The position numbers were made by a program, and so were the translations under genes. From an uncultured candidate division Zixibacteria bacterium (GTDB lineage Bacteria; Zixibacteria; MSB-5A5; SM1-73): a stretch of DNA of 58,270 nt. The stretch lies in contig CAIVRH010000018.1 of assembly GCA_903908285.1 (NCBI GenBank), positions 1 through 58,270 on the forward strand. The letters are read 5' to 3'. Shown piece by piece: positions 46,316 to 54,868 of the stretch. Position 1 is the stretch's first letter. Each line of letters opens with the position of its first letter. The notes beneath the pieces were generated by a model. That model was given only the letters and a program-made list of their open reading frames with translations. It searched no databases and was not told the origin of the DNA.

Positions 46316-46400
46316 TTGGCACTGGTAGGAAGTAACTCACGAGGGCGGATATTTTTTTGCCTGCCCAAGTGGGTCTCTGTAACATAAGCAAAGGAGACCC
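46316..46400 (+). promoter_or_regulatory. Structured leader with Shine-Dalgarno-masking hairpin
   Basis: The leader begins with element L, has GGGC...GCCC around a T-run (46343-46366), and ends with the perfect hairpin GGGTCTC (46371-46377)/GAGACCC (46394-46400). The second arm covers part of the ribosome site AAGGAG (46391-46396), so folding would block translation. Confidence 0.6.
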
Positions 46401-46402
46401 CG

Positions 46403-46600
46403 ATGATCGAGTTACCCAAAAAGATTTCACGCTGGACCATCGTTTTTGCAGCTATCGTGGTTATTTTTCAAATCACGCAGCTTATTCTATTATCCGATAA
46501 CTTCCCGGGAACAGCAAAAGTGGTCTTAATTGTGGTTGCTATGCTCTGCATAGTTGGGATCGTAGCAATAGTTTTTCTACCTTCGAGGAAGGTACGGTGA
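46403..46600 (+). CDS. 65-aa membrane protein
   Basis: This short protein has two hydrophobic segments (about 12-31 and 38-60) with a basic N-terminus (MIELPKKISRWTIV) and a basic end (SRKVR). It is an inner-membrane protein of unknown family. Its ribosome site AAGGAG is strong but can be masked by a hairpin in the leader, which suggests that its production is controlled. It lies before a sigma-like gene, and a membrane sensor or small toxin-like role is possible; neither can be seen. Confidence 0.65.
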   Translation: MIELPKKISRWTIVFAAIVVIFQITQLILLSDNFPGTAKVVLIVVAMLCIVGIVAIVFLPSRKVR

Positions 46601-46748
46601 TACTAAGCTGTATCAAGCGAGACTAAGACAAATGGACAGGGACTTGCTGTTGTTATACCTAAAAAGTTGCAACAACGGGATTCAGGACCGCTCGCAGTAG
46701 TGGATGAGTGTATCAGAATAGCAATGAATAGAGGAGCTTTCTCAGGTC

Positions 46749-47438
46749 ATGAAGCGGATGCCATTGATTAAAAATTCTTCTATTATCGACTCTGAAATTA
46801 TGCGCTGCCTAAAAACGGGGAAGCCATCTAATGAATTAATCCGTTTTTATTTCCCTTTTGTGAAAGCTCTTTGTTGGAAATCTAAAGACCCTGAAGATGT
46901 TGTCCAGGAGGTCTTTACCATACTTACTGTTGAATGGGGGAGTGTAAGTAATTTCATATCGCGCTATATTTCCAGTAATAAACCAAATAAGATTCTAGGG
47001 GGTTGGCTTAAGATAATTACTAGTCATGTGAAATTTGATTTCTACGAACGGGAGAAAACTCCAAAGGGTAATGATATGAATATTGATATTGCTCCTGAAT
47101 CAGAATTATATCATGATGATCGGTATTTTGAGGATGCTGATCCTTTGATCTTGGCACCCACTTTTGAACAATTAGAAGAAAGGGACAAAACAATCATTAG
47201 GTTGAAGCATTATGAAGGTTATTCTCACGCTGAAATAAAAAGATATTTAAGACTAACCTCAGAAGGAATGAGCAGAAAGCTGTTGCATATTGCTATGAGG
47301 AATTTCTATATTAGCGTAATAAAGAGATGCGAAAATTTACTATCCATATATGGCAAAGCGGATGAAGCTAAAAAGAATGTCAATCTTTTCAGGGATGTTA
47401 TGAGTTGGGCCAAGAGCAGTATTGGTAGATTAACGTGA
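46749..47438 (+). CDS. Sigma-70-like RNA polymerase factor (ECF type)
   Basis: The 229-aa protein shows region 2 near residues 28-65 (IRFYFPFVKALCWKSKDPED, then VVQEVFTILTVEW; DVVQEVF is the sigma core signature) and GGWLKIITSHVKFDFYERE after it. Region 4 (about 142-180, LEERDKTIIRLKHYEGYSHA then EIKRYLRLTSEGMSRKLLHI) has the helix-turn-helix. The start at 46749 or the next ATG at 46758 (MPLIKN) cannot be separated; only a distant GGAG is present. It is the second such factor in the window, again in an accessory region, and different in sequence from the one at 24.5 kb. Confidence 0.75.
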   Translation: MKRMPLIKNSSIIDSEIMRCLKTGKPSNELIRFYFPFVKALCWKSKDPEDVVQEVFTILTVEWGSVSNFISRYISSNKPNKILGGWLKIITSHVKFDFYEREKTPKGNDMNIDIAPESELYHDDRYFEDADPLILAPTFEQLEERDKTIIRLKHYEGYSHAEIKRYLRLTSEGMSRKLLHIAMRNFYISVIKRCENLLSIYGKADEAKKNVNLFRDVMSWAKSSIGRLT

Positions 47439-47888
47439 TACTAATAATCAGGTGTGGGATTTTCATATATGGTTTTAAAAGTTATATAGGACAAAGGGAC
47501 GAGAATCAAAGAAAGAGACTATGATGGATGCAACGTTTTGAGATGTATGGGAACGCTGGCATAGTATGTTTAGGTGTCCACCAGGCCCCTTAACCTGGCA
47601 TGTTGCTTTTTTCTCTAAGGTGTACAAAAATTAACTGTCGGGCTGGGAAAACCGACAGGCAGAGAAAACTTTAATGACAATTTGCGAATTGTCTTTGCAA
47701 CAATCTGGGGGGATAATCGTATGAACGCATAAGCGATTCCCGCCCCCATGATTACCGACCGATCCTTTGCTCGTTATGGACGTTCTCTTACATGACGTAA
47801 TTTGGTAACATACAAGGTGTCCGTTACTAACAAAGTATCCCAACAACATCCCCACAACAATCGGGCGGGATGAATCCCGCCCCTACAG
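47439..47888. other. Non-coding gap with hairpins
   Basis: CCAGG...CCTGG followed by TTGCTTTTTT (about 47587-47612) may be a terminator for the sigma-like gene. GGGCGGGATGAATCCCGCCC (about 47864-47883) is a palindrome right past the stop of the next, minus-strand gene and may end its transcript. Nothing else is recognised. Confidence 0.5.
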
Positions 47889-49790
47889 TTAACGATCTAT
47901 CCCTACCCCGATTTCGTGCGGATTTTTGCTTAAGCTGGTATCGACCGGAGGGCTGATCCAGCGGGCTCCGTTCTTGGCCCAGGGCTTGTCATACTTGTCA
48001 CTACCGCCGCCGTCGATGAAGACGCCGAAAACGTCCAAGAATTCACGCGCTCCCACCCGGAGCGGGTTCGCCTGACCCAATACCGTCCCGCCTTTGGTAT
48101 TGTAAACGTCATCCCCCTGATGGTCGAAAAAGAATCCTATGCCATTGGCATTACCGCCGCCTAAAGAGAGCCCCGGAGCATAATAGATATCGTTGCCGCT
48201 ACGTTCATTAAAATACCCGACGGTGAAATCATGCCCGGACCCGATGGACATATTCATGCTTACATTATAAATATCATTCCCCGCAAAATCATCCAAATAC
48301 CCCACAGCAAAATGAGCGCCGGAGCCCAGGGTATACCAGACCGAGTTGTAAATATCATCCCCTTCGCCATCCAAAAGCATCCCCACCGAAAACCAGTAAC
48401 CTGCCCCCTGTCCGAATATGCCACAGGAGTAATGGTCGTCCCCCTTTATATCGCACAGCACCCCCACTCCTCCGGCCCAGCTGTGCCCGTCGATAAAATC
48501 CGCCCGTTTGCCGAATCCGAAGCCCTGAGCCAACGAGGTATTGTGCTTGTTGGACTGCTGCGCCGGCAAGGTGATGATGCTGTCCTCCGCCACATATTTA
48601 TCGTCCCCCTCATAATTCACCAGAAGCCCGCATCCTTTGGTATAGCCTAATCCCTGGGAGAGGGTCACGCAGTAAAGGGAATCATTGCCGGAGCTGTCCG
48701 CTAAAATGCCCACTCCAAAAGCGCCTGCACCCTGGGAATACGCTTTGGCGGAATAAATATCATTGCCGGTATAATCCAAAACGATTCCTACCCCGAAGAT
48801 CCCCGCCCCTTGCGCCACGTTTATCCCATGGTAAAAATCGTCTCCCGATTTGTCCACCACCATCGACAAACCCATAACCGCTCCGCCTATTCCCGGCTTG
48901 GTGGAATCGGGAGAGAGGTATCGGTCGTTCCCCGAAGGATCGATGATAACCGACAGAGGATACTTGACCGGGTCTTCGGAAAACTGATAGAGGTCGTCAC
49001 CCCCGCCGTCGATTATCAAAAGCGGAGGAACAGCGTACAGGTAGCTGTCATTTCCGGTTGTCCCCACTACGATCAGACCTTTGGGAGTGCTAATTTCTGT
49101 TTTGACCGGGGGGAAGACGCAATACTCCAGTGAATCAGCCACTCTTTTTACCGTTTCAGCCATGTCCTCGGCACCGGCTATCATCCGGTTCAAATCCGCA
49201 TACGGCACCAGCTCTTCGACTAAGTAGTTTGGCTCTTCGCTTTCCTTGGTGAAATAGTCAAAGAGTTTCTGGCGGGAAGTTCGCTTTTCCATATCTTTAA
49301 TGGATGATGTTAATAACAGATTGCTGTCATTGACCACCCGGTAGAAGAAATCTATTTTGTCCTTAAGCAGGGTGAACTCTTTTCCGGAGAGCGCATTTTT
49401 GCCTTTAGTTATTGACGATAATGGCAGGGAATCGGTGGAGACATATTTCTTGAGCTGATCCGCCACCAATCCTCTGCGCACCGGGCAATCTATTCTTGAT
49501 CCGGCCCAGGATAGAAGCGTGCTGGCATTTTTGATGTTTTCCGAAAAATATTTCAAGTTTATCTCACCGTACTTGGGGAGTTTCATCGGGTTTTTATGAA
49601 ACATGGTAAAGTAATGCAACCGCCACAGATCACCTCCCCAGTTAGCCATCTCGTCCTGGTCAAACCTGATATCCTCGCAGGTCAAGCCAACTTGAGACAT
49701 AACCCGATCGCACAGGCTCAAATCATCTTCTGCCCCGGCGATGGCTATGATGGATAATACCAAAACAAGTGCTGGAAATATTTTCATCAC
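47889..49790 (-). CDS. Secreted repeat protein with GND(x)Y / SQGAG(x)FGVG repeats
   Basis: The 633-aa protein has a signal peptide (about 20 residues). Residues 20-240 are helical and not recognised. Residues about 245-600 are some 12 repeats of 25-32 residues, each with an acidic turn of the G-N/D-D-x-Y type (TGNDSYLYA, GGGDDLYQF, SGNDRYL, SGDDFYHG, TGNDIYSAK, EGDDIYNS, AGNDIYNVS) and a following Gly-rich strand (INVAQGAGIFGVGIVLDYTG, YSQGAGAFGVGILADSSGN). This looks like a beta-solenoid with calcium-like turns, on the cell surface or in the periplasm. It is like proteins in FCB-type genomes with no assigned function. Confidence 0.8.
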   Translation of the reverse strand: MMKIFPALVLVLSIIAIAGAEDDLSLCDRVMSQVGLTCEDIRFDQDEMANWGGDLWRLHYFTMFHKNPMKLPKYGEINLKYFSENIKNASTLLSWAGSRIDCPVRRGLVADQLKKYVSTDSLPLSSITKGKNALSGKEFTLLKDKIDFFYRVVNDSNLLLTSSIKDMEKRTSRQKLFDYFTKESEEPNYLVEELVPYADLNRMIAGAEDMAETVKRVADSLEYCVFPPVKTEISTPKGLIVVGTTGNDSYLYAVPPLLIIDGGGDDLYQFSEDPVKYPLSVIIDPSGNDRYLSPDSTKPGIGGAVMGLSMVVDKSGDDFYHGINVAQGAGIFGVGIVLDYTGNDIYSAKAYSQGAGAFGVGILADSSGNDSLYCVTLSQGLGYTKGCGLLVNYEGDDKYVAEDSIITLPAQQSNKHNTSLAQGFGFGKRADFIDGHSWAGGVGVLCDIKGDDHYSCGIFGQGAGYWFSVGMLLDGEGDDIYNSVWYTLGSGAHFAVGYLDDFAGNDIYNVSMNMSIGSGHDFTVGYFNERSGNDIYYAPGLSLGGGNANGIGFFFDHQGDDVYNTKGGTVLGQANPLRVGAREFLDVFGVFIDGGGSDKYDKPWAKNGARWISPPVDTSLSKNPHEIGVGIDR

Positions 49791-50111
49791 TTTCTCCTTT
49801 CCTTAATCACGAATGAATAAAATAGTAAATTAAGCCTGTAAAAGACATAAATATTTTTACAAAATCATTTTGTATGGCTGAACTGCTTTTTCCGGCTGCG
49901 CCGAAATCACAGAATAAAACATTTGCAATATAAGACTTGTTCTCTTATAATCCGGTTGCTTTGGAAATAATTGAAAAGCGAAGCGGGATGACGGAAACCC
50001 CCAGACGGGAGCGTTGCTCGCAGGGAATTCCCGCTTCTATGTGGTGGAGCATGATATCAATTTTCGTACCAAGCATTAAACCCTGCCAATAAAGGAGCAC
50101 CGGATAGAAAC
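49791..50111. other. Intergenic region with a promoter and repeat R2
   Basis: Plus-strand promoter TTGCAA (49923-49928), 17 bases, TATAAT (49946-49951). A partial copy of repeat R2 (CCCCCAGACGGGAGCGT, 49998-50014) lies in the leader of the ZIP gene. Confidence 0.6.
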
Positions 50112-50858
50112 ATGATGGTTGTATGGATTTATACCATCGGAAGCGTATTAATTGTCAGCTTGATCTCGCTGATCGGGGTGTTCTCCATCTCGCTGGATCA
50201 AAAAAGATTAACCAAGATGCTGCTTTTTATGGTCAGTTTCGCTGCCGGTGCGCTTTTGGGGGATTCTTTTCTGCACCTGTTACCGGAAAGTGTGGAAAAG
50301 GGAATGAAACTTGAAGTATCGGTCTTCATCCTCACCGGGGTATTTGCCTTTTTTATATTGGAAAAAATTGTCAGCTGGAGACACTGCCATATCCCCACCT
50401 CCGAGGAGCATCCCCATCCGGTGGGAATCATGAATTTGGTCGGGGACGGATTTCACAATATTTTGGACGGGATGATCATCGGGGGAAGCTATTTAGTCAG
50501 CGTTCCCTTGGGAATATCGACCACCCTGGCGGTGATACTGCACGAGATTCCACAGGAGATCGGGGACTTCGGCATTCTGGTACACGCGGGGTACTCGGTG
50601 CGGAAGGCTTTGTTTTTCAATTTCCTTTGTGCCCTAACCGCTATATTGGGAGCGGTTCTTACCCTCGCCATAGGATTGAAAAGTGAGAGCGTATCGGCAT
50701 TCTTGGTCCCGTTCACCATAGGCTCATTCGTTTATATTGCCACTGCCGATTTGATCCCGGAATTGAAGAAAGAAACTGCCTTGAAGAAATCTATGCTTCA
50801 GCTTTTGTTTATACTGCTGGGAGCGGGGGTGATGGGGATACTGCTTTTGCTAGATTGA
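50112..50858 (+). CDS. ZIP family metal transporter
   Basis: The 248-aa protein has eight hydrophobic segments and the ZIP metal sites: HNILDGMIIGGSY (H115, N116, D119) and HEIPQEIGDF (H144, E145, E149), the two helices that make the binuclear metal centre. The loop between segments 3 and 4 is His-rich (RHCHIPTSEEHPHP), as usual for this family. It imports zinc, or iron or manganese, into the cytoplasm. The start has GGAG at a rather long distance (about 14 bases). It stands alone, with a strong promoter about 155 bases upstream. Confidence 0.92.
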   Translation: MMVVWIYTIGSVLIVSLISLIGVFSISLDQKRLTKMLLFMVSFAAGALLGDSFLHLLPESVEKGMKLEVSVFILTGVFAFFILEKIVSWRHCHIPTSEEHPHPVGIMNLVGDGFHNILDGMIIGGSYLVSVPLGISTTLAVILHEIPQEIGDFGILVHAGYSVRKALFFNFLCALTAILGAVLTLAIGLKSESVSAFLVPFTIGSFVYIATADLIPELKKETALKKSMLQLLFILLGAGVMGILLLLD

Positions 50859-50952
50859 ATCCTCTATTACCACTTCTAATATCAAATCTAAATGTTGTTA
50901 TTCAATTCATTTAGCCCTTCGACAAGCTCAGGGCCGTGAACCGTACGATTCA

Positions 50953-51040
50953 TGGCGGAGAGGCCGGGATTTGAACCCGGGGTCCCTTTCGGGACAACGG
51001 TTTTCGAGACCGCCCCGTTAAACCGCTCCGGCACCTCTCC
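50953..51040 (-). tRNA. tRNA-Ser (CGA)
   Basis: On the minus strand, acceptor GGAGAGG-type ends (5' GGAGAGG, 3' CCTCTCC), anticodon stem GCGGT/ACCGT with loop CTCGAAA (anticodon CGA), a long variable arm (TGTCCCGAAAGGGAC) and T-arm with TTCAAAT. CCA is encoded at 50953-50955. The long variable arm fits serine. Confidence 0.93.
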
Positions 51041-51093
51041 GGGAAAACCAGTCAACCGTCATTAGTCAATAGTCATCAGATAAGGCGAATACG

Positions 51094-51597
51094 TCAAAAT
51101 CCTTTAACGTTCTCAACAACTTCTTGTTCATTTACCACAAAAGAACGTACTTCATCCAATTTTGGCTTAAATAACATAAAACTGAGTAAAGTAATCGCCA
51201 CCAAAAGAACGAGTCTTTCGATAGCTCCACCCATAAAGAAATATACTAATCCGTAAATGGTGGGAGAAAAAGCCAGGCAGAATATCACCGTTGCCCACTG
51301 AAACAACAGTCGGTTGTCGTCGGCTTGAGGATGGTTTTGTCGATAAGCCGTGCGGGCTTTAAGGGTCTTTCTCCTCACCAGGTATAATATCGGAATTTCA
51401 CCCAAGGACAATCCCATCAATATCCAGAATAGCATATTCAAGCCCCCTTGCAAATGTCCGCTCCACCCCTTCGATCTTAGAAAAATTCCCAGAAAAACAA
51501 ATATGACCGGTATAAAAACGTTCATCCACAAGCCCAAATTCACCAGCCGCGTGTGCATCAAATCGGAATCAATATGTTCATCTCTGGTCTCGATCAT
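51094..51597 (-). CDS. Four-helix membrane protein
   Basis: The protein is 167 aa from the ATG at 51597 (MIETRDEHIDSDLMHTRLVN), preferred over a TTG at 51618 because AGAGG precedes it. It has four hydrophobic segments (about 26-45, 56-75, 102-121 and 126-145) with charged loops (RRKTLKARTAYRQNHPQADD). Unknown family. It overlaps the end of tadA by 20 bases on the same strand, so it is translated from the same transcript. Confidence 0.65.
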   Translation of the reverse strand: MIETRDEHIDSDLMHTRLVNLGLWMNVFIPVIFVFLGIFLRSKGWSGHLQGGLNMLFWILMGLSLGEIPILYLVRRKTLKARTAYRQNHPQADDNRLLFQWATVIFCLAFSPTIYGLVYFFMGGAIERLVLLVAITLLSFMLFKPKLDEVRSFVVNEQEVVENVKGF

Positions 51598-52081
51598 CTT
51601 CCTCTGCTTCTTTCTCAATCAATTTCCTTCGAACTTTTTCGAAGAATGATTTTAAAAGTTGCCCGCATTCCCCCTCCAGCACGGACGGAACCATCTCCAC
51701 CTGATGATTCAATCGAGTGTCCCGGACGATGTTATAGAGGGAACCGCAGGCTCCGGCTTTGGAATCTTTAGCCCCGTAAACCAATCGATCCATCCGGCTT
51801 AAGACTATGGCTCCGGCACACATGGCGCACGGCTCGATGGTTACGTATAAAGTGGCACCGGATAATCTCCACGATTTAAGATAGTTGCAGGCGGCTCCGA
51901 TGGCGATGATCTCCGCATGCGCGGTGGGGTCGTTCAAGCTTTCCACCTGGTTGTGTCCCCGGCCGATGATCTTATCCTCATACACCACCACCGCCCCCAC
52001 CGGCACCTCGTCCTTTTTCAAAGCCAGCTGCGCTTCCGCCAGGGCATGCCGCATCCATTTTTCATCTTCTAAGTTAAACAT
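51578..52081 (-). CDS. tadA: tRNA-specific adenosine deaminase
   Basis: The 167-aa protein has the deaminase zinc and catalytic motifs HAE (H55, E57) and PCAMC (C85, C88), and the TadA-type TYVTIEPCAMCAGAIVLSRM-like block. It converts A34 of tRNA-Arg(ACG) to inosine, so that one tRNA reads three Arg codons. The ATG at 52081 has GAGGATG upstream. It is the first gene of a pair with the four-helix membrane protein. A serine tRNA gene lies just past that pair. Confidence 0.95.
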   Translation of the reverse strand: MFNLEDEKWMRHALAEAQLALKKDEVPVGAVVVYEDKIIGRGHNQVESLNDPTAHAEIIAIGAACNYLKSWRLSGATLYVTIEPCAMCAGAIVLSRMDRLVYGAKDSKAGACGSLYNIVRDTRLNHQVEMVPSVLEGECGQLLKSFFEKVRRKLIEKEAEEDDRDQR

Positions 52082-52245
52082 AAGTAATCATCCTCTGCTC
52101 TAAAGGATACCCATATCGACAATTCAACCTAGGAAAATATATATCGTCTGAGAAAATTCAAAGGGATTTTAAGAATATTTTCAAAAGACCATCGGCTGGG
52201 AGAACCTGGTTTTCGATTTTTAGCTAAATGGAGAAAACCGGAAAT

Positions 52246-54627
52246 TCACGGGTTCGAGTTCTCTGCCTGCAATAGCGAATCCACCAGCCGAAGTTTTTCC
52301 GAGGCATCAGAAAGGGTGGAGTCGAACCGGAGCGCGGCCTGAAATTCTGTTCGGGCTGATTTAAAATCCATCTGTTTGGCATAGACCAGCCCCAGGTTAT
52401 AATGGTAAACGGCGTTGGAGGGATCCAAACTTATGGCTTTTAGCAGAAGAGGCATGGCATCTTTGCTTCGCCGGGTGTAGTCGTAAAGCATCCCCAGATT
52501 GGCGAAAGCTTCGGCGAAATCCGGCTGGATGGAACAAGCCGATTTAAGATAAAACTCGGCTTGATCCAGCTCCCCTTTTTGGGCATAGATCGTTCCCAGA
52601 TTAAAATACGCCTGTGCCCGGATGTTTTTATCCTGCGGTTGATCTGCGCCTGCTTTTTGAGCCAAAACCTCCAAATCGTACGATATATCCTGGGCATTCG
52701 AAACCGGTCTGGTGACTTTCTCAAATTGTTCTATGGCCGAATCTGATTCCCCTTCCGATTGAAAAATCTCCCCCAAAAGCAATTCCCCTTCCAAAAACGG
52801 CTGTACATTCTCTAACCCCTGTTTTAAGATATCTTTTGCTTTTTGATCCTCTCCGCTTTCCCAATGACTCAAAGCCAGGTTCATATAGGCTTCGGGATAG
52901 TAACTTCTGATTTGTAATGCTTTACCGGCCATCTCCCCGGCTTTGGCATAAAGCCCCTTTTGCCGGTAGAGCGCCGATAGATTGTTATAGGCTTTGTCTT
53001 CATCCGGGTACCGCCTAAGCTCGGTTAAAAACTCCGCTTCCGCCTTATCGTATTCCCCTTTTTCGAAAAAAACCATCCCTCGATTTAAATGCACCCGGCT
53101 CATGCCTGGATTGGTTAAAAGCGTAGAATCATACTCCGCCAAAGCCAAATCCAGCTTACCCTGCTTAAGATAAACATTTCCCAAGCTGAAATAAGCCTGG
53201 GAGAAATCCCCTTTTCCCAGGTGATAGGCATTAGTATTGGATAAGACTAAAAAGGGGAAAAGCAGAAATAGGAATAAACCGACGGAGGAGAAATCCTTCC
53301 GGATCAATTTTTCGACCAGCCAGACTGAAGCAAAACCGGAGAAAATAATTAAATATGGAATTACCGGAATTCTGAAGCGGGCGGTAACAAAGAACAGGAC
53401 CACGGTGATCATATAAGCGAATACAAACATGACGGGCAGCACCAGTCGCCAACGACTGTCGGGAATAGATACATGCTCTTTCTGACCCGGAGCCTGGCTC
53501 AATCCGTTTTTGGTGGAATTTCCCCAATGGACTAATGATAGAACCATTCCCGCCAAACCTAAGGGCCCGATCAGCCAGAATCCCAAAGGGACCAGACGGA
53601 TGAGGGAGGAATATCTTCTGAAGAAATATATATCCTGGTTGTTGCTGATTTCGAACCGGTTCCAAAAGAGATAGGTCTTCTTTACCAGGAGTTTGGCGGC
53701 AGGAGAGGGATATTTTAAAATGAACTCGATCCCCTTCTTGTAATAATAATCGGAGATCTCCGAAGGTTTCAAGCTCCGGCCCGACTCTTTTTCCGCCGTC
53801 TGCTGGAAATCGCGATATTGCCAATCCTCCTTATAAAAGATGGCGCTAACCCCGTCGGAATTCCGGTTGTTGCCGATATAGAAATTTATCCCCCCCTGCG
53901 AAGCGATCAATACCAGGTCCTTCCCCACTATCAGATTTCTTAAAGTCACCGGGGCAATTATCAATATCCCCCCCAGGAGAAAAACGATCGAATAAACCAT
54001 TATCTCCTTAAGCGATTTAATTTTCTTAAAAATCATATATATCCATACCCAGATAAAGGGAACCAAGAAAAGAATATTGGGCCGGGTGATGGCGGAAAAT
54101 CCCAAGATCACACCGCCGATCAGCCACCGAGACAGTCTGGGGTTCTCTTTTGCCCTTAGTAAAAACAAGATCAGCAGAAGATCAAAGAAAATCAAAAACG
54201 AATCCAACAATAACTCCGCCTCGTAATACCAGAACATCCCGTAGCAGGCGGCAAGAATCCCGGATACTATTGCCGTCTTGCGGTCAAACAGTCTTTGGGC
54301 TATCCGATAGACCAAAACGCAGGATAATGAACCGACCAGGTGCTGGATCAAGCGGGGAATGATGTAATCGTGTCCGAATATCTTATACACTGCGGCAAGA
54401 AAGTAAGCATAAAAAGGGGCACGAAAGAACACTTTACCCCCCAGCCAGTTACCATGGGCAATGTTTTGAGCCCACACGTCATGATACAGCGGGTCCATGG
54501 TGGGAGAAAAGAAATGCGGGTTGACTTTGACCTGCAGCAGGTAGATTATACGTAAAGTGAGAGCCAGGACAAATATCACCGAAATCCCCATTATATCTTT
54601 GCGCTTTTCCGCGATTGCATTTGGCAT
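52246..54627 (-). CDS. GT39-like glycosyltransferase fused to TPR domain
   Basis: The 793-aa protein has about ten membrane segments (up to about residue 450) and a GT-C catalytic loop near the start (FFSPTMDPLYHDVWAQNIAH, with D at the DPLYHD site, then GKVFFRAPFYAYFLAAVYKI). The rest (about 470-790) is ten or so TPR units (SQAYFSLGNVYLKQGKLDLA, KAYNNLSALYRQKGLYAKAG, NAVYHYNLGLVYAKQMDFKS). It would move sugar or a similar group from a lipid carrier; the TPRs may bind a protein partner. GGAGG lies 13 bases upstream of the ATG, a rather long distance. Confidence 0.85.
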   Translation of the reverse strand: MPNAIAEKRKDIMGISVIFVLALTLRIIYLLQVKVNPHFFSPTMDPLYHDVWAQNIAHGNWLGGKVFFRAPFYAYFLAAVYKIFGHDYIIPRLIQHLVGSLSCVLVYRIAQRLFDRKTAIVSGILAACYGMFWYYEAELLLDSFLIFFDLLLILFLLRAKENPRLSRWLIGGVILGFSAITRPNILFLVPFIWVWIYMIFKKIKSLKEIMVYSIVFLLGGILIIAPVTLRNLIVGKDLVLIASQGGINFYIGNNRNSDGVSAIFYKEDWQYRDFQQTAEKESGRSLKPSEISDYYYKKGIEFILKYPSPAAKLLVKKTYLFWNRFEISNNQDIYFFRRYSSLIRLVPLGFWLIGPLGLAGMVLSLVHWGNSTKNGLSQAPGQKEHVSIPDSRWRLVLPVMFVFAYMITVVLFFVTARFRIPVIPYLIIFSGFASVWLVEKLIRKDFSSVGLFLFLLFPFLVLSNTNAYHLGKGDFSQAYFSLGNVYLKQGKLDLALAEYDSTLLTNPGMSRVHLNRGMVFFEKGEYDKAEAEFLTELRRYPDEDKAYNNLSALYRQKGLYAKAGEMAGKALQIRSYYPEAYMNLALSHWESGEDQKAKDILKQGLENVQPFLEGELLLGEIFQSEGESDSAIEQFEKVTRPVSNAQDISYDLEVLAQKAGADQPQDKNIRAQAYFNLGTIYAQKGELDQAEFYLKSACSIQPDFAEAFANLGMLYDYTRRSKDAMPLLLKAISLDPSNAVYHYNLGLVYAKQMDFKSARTEFQAALRFDSTLSDASEKLRLVDSLLQAENSNP

Positions 54628-54804
54628 GATCAGAATATATTCCTCCGCTTAGGTTTTGTCAAACAAAAGCATAGTTCCTTTTTACTCGGACACCCCGGCA
54701 AAGATCATTAATCATCCGATTGAAATATAATTCAGTATTACGAATTTACTGTTTCTTCTGCCGGATGAACCTGGCTTATCCTACCTCCTACCGGGATAAA
54801 CGAA

Positions 54805-54835
54805 AGAGAGGCCAGGAGTAAATCCTGACCTCTCT
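54805..54835 (-). terminator. Terminator of the lipoprotein gene (bidirectional)
   Basis: AGAGAGG-C-CAGGA, loop, TCCTG-A-CCTCTCT, with T-runs on both sides. It lies 34 bases past the stop of the minus-strand lipoprotein gene. Confidence 0.8.
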
Positions 54836-54868
54836 TTTTAAAGAAAGCTGATTTCTAATATCGAAAAG

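Noticed and set aside
46607-46771. Open frame before the sigma-like gene reading GQGLAVVIPKKLQQRDSG and VDECIRIAMNRGAFSGHEA
   Set aside because: The composition looks protein-like, but there is no ATG/GTG with a ribosome site near its beginning; it may be a gene remnant, so I do not list it as a gene.
47631-47855. 74-aa minus-strand frame past the sigma-like gene
   Set aside because: No ribosome site; cysteine/serine-rich random-looking sequence in a repeat-containing gap.
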